Shown here: in pieces, positions 59,429 through 64,000 of the stretch
Position numbering within the stretch: position 1 is the first letter of the stretch
Layout: every line of letters starts with the position of its first letter
From: Ricinus communis
Lineage: Eukaryota; Streptophyta; Magnoliopsida; Malpighiales; Euphorbiaceae
Length of the DNA stretch: 64,000 nucleotides
Assembly: GCF_019578655.1 (NCBI RefSeq)
Contig: NC_063265.1
Coordinates: 3,010,501 to 3,074,500 of the forward strand
Reading direction: 5' to 3'
Notes under the pieces: generated by a model
Database searches by the model: none
What the model was told of the DNA's origin: nothing
What the model saw: the letters and a program-made list of their open reading frames with translations, nothing else
Position numbers and translations under genes: made by a program

Positions 59429-59886
59429 ATGGTGAGGAGAGAAAAGTTGTTTGTTGCTTTTATATGGTTCCTAGTAGTGATATCCATTGCCATATGTGCA
59501 AATGCAACAGCAGGCCCTCGTCTGCGGACATATGAGCACGTGGTTCAGCCCCACGCAGATAAAACTGATTATATAACTTTATACATTTGTTTGCACTTTT
59601 ACAGATACTACTCTGATAAAAGGAAAACTAAATGAATTAGTAAACAAAGAGAGATTCATTTCTTATTATATTGATTAGGGGCAAATAAAAAAGAAAAGGA
59701 AAACAGCTCAATCCCACGTGTTCTAGAAAAAAAGCTCCAGATTTTGCATTACTACCAGTTGCAATGTACTAACGATTGGTGTGATATTAACTTGAAGGTT
59801 GTTGCTGCTGCTTTTCCGTTCGACGGGTTCCAAACCTCTGATGTGGAAAGGCCTGCTGTGGAGATGGCTGTTGCTTCTCCAATTGA
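59429..59886 (+). pseudogene. CRP4: peptide gene with lost donor and nonsense codon
   Basis: Exon 1 (59,429-59,558, 130 nt as in CRP1 and CRP3) encodes an intact signal peptide (MVRREKLFVAFIWFLVV...). The donor GT after 'gcag' is AT here, so the frame reads on into the intron and stops at about 59,635. The exon 2 homologue (59,798-59,886, acceptor gaag|gt) has TGA where CRP1 and CRP3 have the CGT arginine codon before the fourth cysteine, and the core is otherwise altered. Two independent lesions make it a pseudogene. Transcription may persist because the promoter looks intact. Confidence 0.8.
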
Positions 59887-60510
59887 AGAATCAATGAAGT
59901 TTTCACGTGTACGTTCGCACCTGCACATTGCAACTTGACCGAATAAAGTTTGGCTTCCTGAAATAATGTGTGATAAATATAAAGTTGCAGAAGCCCTTTA
60001 TAATGTTTAAGCTTTGTCTATATAAGAGGTGTTCTTTGTCTGTTATACTTTTGAGTTGGAATCAATAATAAAGCAATTATCTTAATCTAAAGGATGCGTA
60101 ATGCTAGTGGGCAACTGGGGAAGCCTGGGAGAGAGGAGGCATTAACAGTGGGAAAATTATAAACACCAGATCATGCTCTATAATACTGGACATGATGTAA
60201 ATGACGGAATCAATCGACATTTCAGCGGCCAAGCATACTGCTGTCAGTATCTCAACTAAAAATATACGGACACACACACACACACATGCAAGCAAACACG
60301 ACATAAAATATAAAACATAAGGCCAACAGATGATTTCAAGATTGAGTGATTGAATAAATGAGCTTACACTGTTTCCTACATAATACTATACCACGATAAC
60401 CTGCGATCATTTTAAACAAACATCCAAATTAATATAGTATACTCTCACCTATGTATACCACTAATAGTTTCAAAAGAGGGGACCCTGAAAAACCCACTTA
60501 AGGAAACTTC
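59887..60510. other. Convergent intergenic region between CRP4 and the glucanase
   Basis: Contains the CRP 3' flank block ('gcaattatcttaatc', 'aaatgacggaatcaatcg') and a short (CA)n run at about 60,271-60,287. The 3' UTR of the minus-strand glucanase should lie at the right edge. Confidence 0.6.
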
Positions 60511-62415
60511 TTATATTAGAAAGACCAACATCCCCCACAGCGTCCAACTGCAAATGACAGTCCACCTATGATACAGTCTAAAATCTGAAGAACTAGTATC
60601 AGTAACACCAACAAGAAACCTGCAATCACCAACTGATGGATCTAAAAAAGTCACCATGCCAAGCCCATCGAAATCACAGCTTTGTGCGTCCTGATCCTGA
60701 AGCTGATAGTAACTGTTGAATGCATAAGAGATATTTCCCTTTGCTCCAATTTCATTGCATGATCCCCCATAATTAAGTGTTGTGCAATCTGCAACACTAC
60801 AGGCAATTCTCAAGTGGTTTGCCACATTAGACAGATCTTTTGCAGGGTCTGCCACACACCATCTAGACGGAAGATACTGAACATTTCTTGCATTCTTTAA
60901 TAACCTGTTGCCCAAACCAAGGTTCAATGAATATTTAGCCTGGCCATCAAAGGAGAAAATCCCCCAATGCCTTTCAAAATTCCCTGGGAGAGTGCTCTTC
61001 GCCCCTTCATCAAGTAGACTGAAAAGATAAATATCCAAGGGTGGAGAACCTGGCCTAAGAGGGGTGCCTTTGTTACTCAAAACTTGTTTTATGAGGCCCT
61101 GATTGAATGCTCTTGCGGCAGTAAGGTTTGCACTGATGGCTCCATCAGTTGGCCAACCCACCTCCCCAATAACTATAGGCATCTGACCATATCCAATTTT
61201 ACTGAGGGCTGCAACTAAGGTATCAAAATTCCCATCAAATGCATTGTCATAAACATTATTCCCATCTGTAACAGGATGGGTACTCCCTCCAAAAAATGCA
61301 TAGTCTTGTGGAAAATCTGTGCTCCCATAGAGGCTAAGAAATGGGTATATATTGACAACAAAAGGTGAACCGTTAGAATTGAGGAAGGAAACAAGCTGAG
61401 TCATAATATCTGTTAACTCAGGTCGGAATGTTCCTTGAGAAGGAAGGGAGGATTCGTATGCATCAGCATTGCAAGGGACCACCAGCTTCACATAACCAGC
61501 AAGATTTGCTTTAGCCAAAGACTGCTGAAGATTTTGCAGAGCGGGGACCACATAGGATTGAAATTGACCGGAGTAACTTGAAAGAAATGGTTCATTTCCT
61601 ACAGCGATGTACCTGCCATTGTATAGCGAGAAGGCAAAACATGGTGAACAGTATGGAATTGCTATAATATCTTGAAAGCTATAGCTTGTCTCAAATTAAT
61701 AGATGCTGGAATCACTACTAAGCATATTTTAATTTCAGAACTTGAAAGAATATGTTTCAGTTGTAAATTTTTATTGAGGTACTGAGAACTTTCTTATGGA
61801 GGTATTCAGAACTATTTGGCTTCTTAATAATTATTATTTATATTAATATTATTAATATTAATTACATATTACATAATTACAAGTTTTTATATACATAGAG
61901 AAAAGATAAAGAATTCTAACAATTATAAGAAAAGTAGTATTTTTTATCATGACAGAGATAATAAAAATAAAGATGGTTTTATCGGATTCTCACTGGATCA
62001 AAATAATTATTTTTTTAGTTCTTTTGTTCAGAATTGTTAACTAGTGTATTTTGGCAGGATTAAGAAGTATATGCCATAATCATCATTCTTGCTGAAGAAT
62101 CTGAAAGCCCAGTCAGCTAAGGCTGTGGCTTATGTCCCCACCAACATGTGCTATCGCTTTTAATTAATTAAATTCAAAATCGGAGGATTATTCTCCATCC
62201 AGCGGATGCTACTGAGGACAAGTAAACATGAACCTAGCTTTCAGTCGAGAAAAAAAAAAAAGAAAAGAAAAGAAAACATGAACCTAGCCTGAGTCTTAAG
62301 ATATCTAATTAACCTTCCATAGCTTTTCATGTAACTTCCCTTATCTAGTCTCCCCTTCATATACAGCTTACATTGAAAAAAGAAAGAAAGTAGAGATAAG
62401 AAATAGCATCATCTG

Positions 62416-62480
<65 letters not shown>

Positions 62481-63903
62481 CACACACACAGAGTAAAAAG
62501 AGAAATGATACATTCCGCTCCTCACGCTCAGATGCAGAGATACTACTTTTAGTTGGACAATACAAATGCAGTCAGACAAACACAAACTCTAACAATGATA
62601 TACTTCGATTTCTCTATCACAAACCCACAAAGTAATCATATTTTCACAATTCCCTGTTCCTAGACATTATCTCAATGAAATAGCTTACTAAGGATGGGCA
62701 AATGCCATATACCATCAAATAGCAATGTTGTCTAGATCCTAGGATGAGGAGCTGTACCATCAGCCATAGGAAGTCCGCATAGAAATCCACAGCTTTCACG
62801 GACAAGACAATTAATTGTTGAGGAAGTAGGACAAACCTCAGCTGCATAGCACTATTAGAAGTTCAAACTCAGGAAAGATTCTATGATAAAGAAACTTTAT
62901 GAAACAAAAACATCCCGTTGCATTTACCAAAATTCTACTGTTTATAGGAAGGGCTATTTCACCTGGACTAAGATTACTAAGCAAATGGCTAGGTAATTTA
63001 TATGACCTACAAATTTTGGTAATTGTTATCTAATCAGCCAATTGATTTATGTGGCTTACAAATGGAAACTGTAACCTAATTAGCCAAAATCTATTCAATA
63101 AATATCAAATTGCACTAAGTTTACTGATTGCTTGGAATAAACCATTTGCACGAATTGAACTCCCGCAAAATCATGTAATGTTTCTTTCTTTCTTTTTTAT
63201 TTTTAAATTGAGTTTAAAGAATTCAATTCTAGCAATTTATGAGTATTGCTTTATAACTAACATTCAATAATAATTTCCCAAAATTAAGAAATATTTTAAT
63301 GTTAATTAAAAATTCCAAGCCTAAATTCTCAAATATGACCAGCATATACACACAACATAGCTAAAAAGAGATACCACATCAACATAACTTAGCGCGCCTT
63401 TGGTTGCTAAAATACATACACCTTCTCACCTTATTCATAGGCACCAAACAAATAATACTAATCATGATGAACAAAATCCTCACTTAAATTAATTTTAAAA
63501 AAGGCAAAATCTTTGCAATAATCAGACCCCAACAGGCAAAGAAAAAAAAAATCATATTTTACCTGATATCAACACCACCTTTAACCAAATAAGTGGAAAT
63601 ATTCTGACGAACCCACATATCAGAAACAGCAGTAGAAGAGCTAAGAGAAGCCAACATCTCATTAGGAATGCCGACCATAACTTGAATGCCACTGCCCACT
63701 AAAGCTTTCATCACATCTGGGTCTGTATCAAATAACTTCACTTTCTGTATATTGTTATCTTTTAACAGATCCACAACTGTTGATGGCTTCAGCTTTCGAA
63801 ACGACACCGTTCCCCAGTTTACTCCTATTCCTGATTCTGCTCCTATAGTATAGTCCAAAAGCACTATTATCAAATAAAAGAAAGTTGCTCTGAAACCTGA
63901 CAT
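60511..63903 (-). CDS. Glucan endo-1,3-beta-glucosidase (GH17 + CBM43, GPI-type)
   Basis: Two exons, 63,903-63,563 and 61,612-60,511, with a 1,949-bp intron (cag|gtaaaa ... gcag|g), give 480 residues. Signal peptide residues 1-22. The GH17 domain begins 'GIGVNWGT' and has the acid/base Glu121 in 'AVGNEP' and the nucleophile Glu264 in 'IGEVGWP'. The CBM43 (X8) domain from 'WCVADP' (364) has its six cysteines at 366, 385, 390, 399, 426 and 444. A hydrophobic C-terminus ('WTVICSWTLWGMLVFLI') is a probable GPI-attachment signal. The family hydrolyses beta-1,3-glucan (callose) in the wall or at plasmodesmata. It most resembles the Arabidopsis At4g31140/At5g58090 group. The intron after the first ~114 codons, just before the acid/base Glu, is the usual position in this family. 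No damage seen. Confidence 0.94.
62415..62490. repeat. (CT)n(CA)n compound microsatellite
   Basis: About 32 bp of CT followed by about 30 bp of CA and a further 'ctctcacacacaca', inside the glucanase intron. Read on the minus strand it produces a spurious Arg/Glu-Val/Cys-rich frame. Confidence 0.95.
62650..62960. repeat. Glucanase intron segment with a second copy at 58 kb
   Basis: This is the source-like copy of the duplicated intron piece (see 57,963-58,720). It is uninterrupted here: 'atgccatataccatcaaa', 'atcctaggatgaggag', then 'ttgttgaggaagtaggacaaac'. Confidence 0.65.
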
Positions 63904-64000
63904 TCTTGTCTGTCTTTGAACAGAGCGCTGAAAATATTTTTCTTTTTTCTTTTAGCCACCAGTTATATTCATCTCCATAAGTATGGGAAATGGGTCTGTG

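Noticed and set aside
62368..62565. Minus-strand frame with repeated Val-Cys and Arg-Glu
   Set aside because: Translation of the (CT)n(CA)n microsatellite inside the glucanase intron.
1..64000. CRISPR arrays, bacterial operons, rRNA operon
   Set aside because: No regularly spaced direct repeats with unique spacers. The genome is a plant nuclear one, and only relics of plastid rRNA-spacer DNA are present.

Overview
This is nuclear DNA of a flowering plant, almost certainly a eudicot. The evidence is very AT-rich intergenic sequence, introns with GT-AG borders, a plant GH17/CBM43 glucanase gene, plant LTR retrotransposons, chloroplast-derived insertions and an endogenous plant pararetrovirus cluster. 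A woody rosid, perhaps Euphorbiaceae, is only a guess.

Real host genes are few. On the right (60.5-63.9 kb, minus strand) is a complete two-exon glucan endo-1,3-beta-glucosidase with a CBM43 domain and a probable GPI-anchor tail. Spread across the window on the plus strand are four tandemly derived copies of a two-exon gene for a tiny secreted peptide of about 70 residues. Its C-terminus carries eight cysteines in 24 residues. I do not recognise the family and call it CRP here. CRP1 (20.7 kb) and CRP3 (54.1 kb) look intact. CRP2 (48.1 kb) has lost its splice donor and TATA box, and CRP4 (59.4 kb) has lost its donor and has a stop inside the cysteine domain.

The CRP units share 5' and 3' flanks, so the window can be read as an old tandem array pulled apart by mobile DNA. 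A conserved spacer element recurs at about 0.8, 25.0, 50.6 and 59.0 kb. Only at the last site does it still lie about 0.4 kb upstream of its CRP gene. In the other three units the same spacer was filled by different elements: (i) 1-20 kb, a Ty1/copia element, then a larger LTR retrotransposon that contains a Cassandra-like TRIM, scrambled chloroplast DNA and a hAT-like element; (ii) 25.1-47.4 kb, a mosaic of endogenous pararetrovirus (Caulimoviridae; layout like Florendovirus) in alternating orientations, starting inside a (TA)n microsatellite; (iii) 50.8-53.7 kb, a duplicated copia LTR plus leader interrupted by a Lemi1-like pogo transposon.

Other content: a long inverted repeat (21.9-22.8 kb), a degenerate chloroplast trnI-CAU relic (23.7 kb), a LINE 3' end (57.6-57.96 kb), a duplicated piece of the glucanase intron (57.96-58.7 kb) and several microsatellites. 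All viral and transposon reading frames are broken. Some of the apparent damage in the viral copies clusters at CAG/CTG sites and could be a sequencing artefact.
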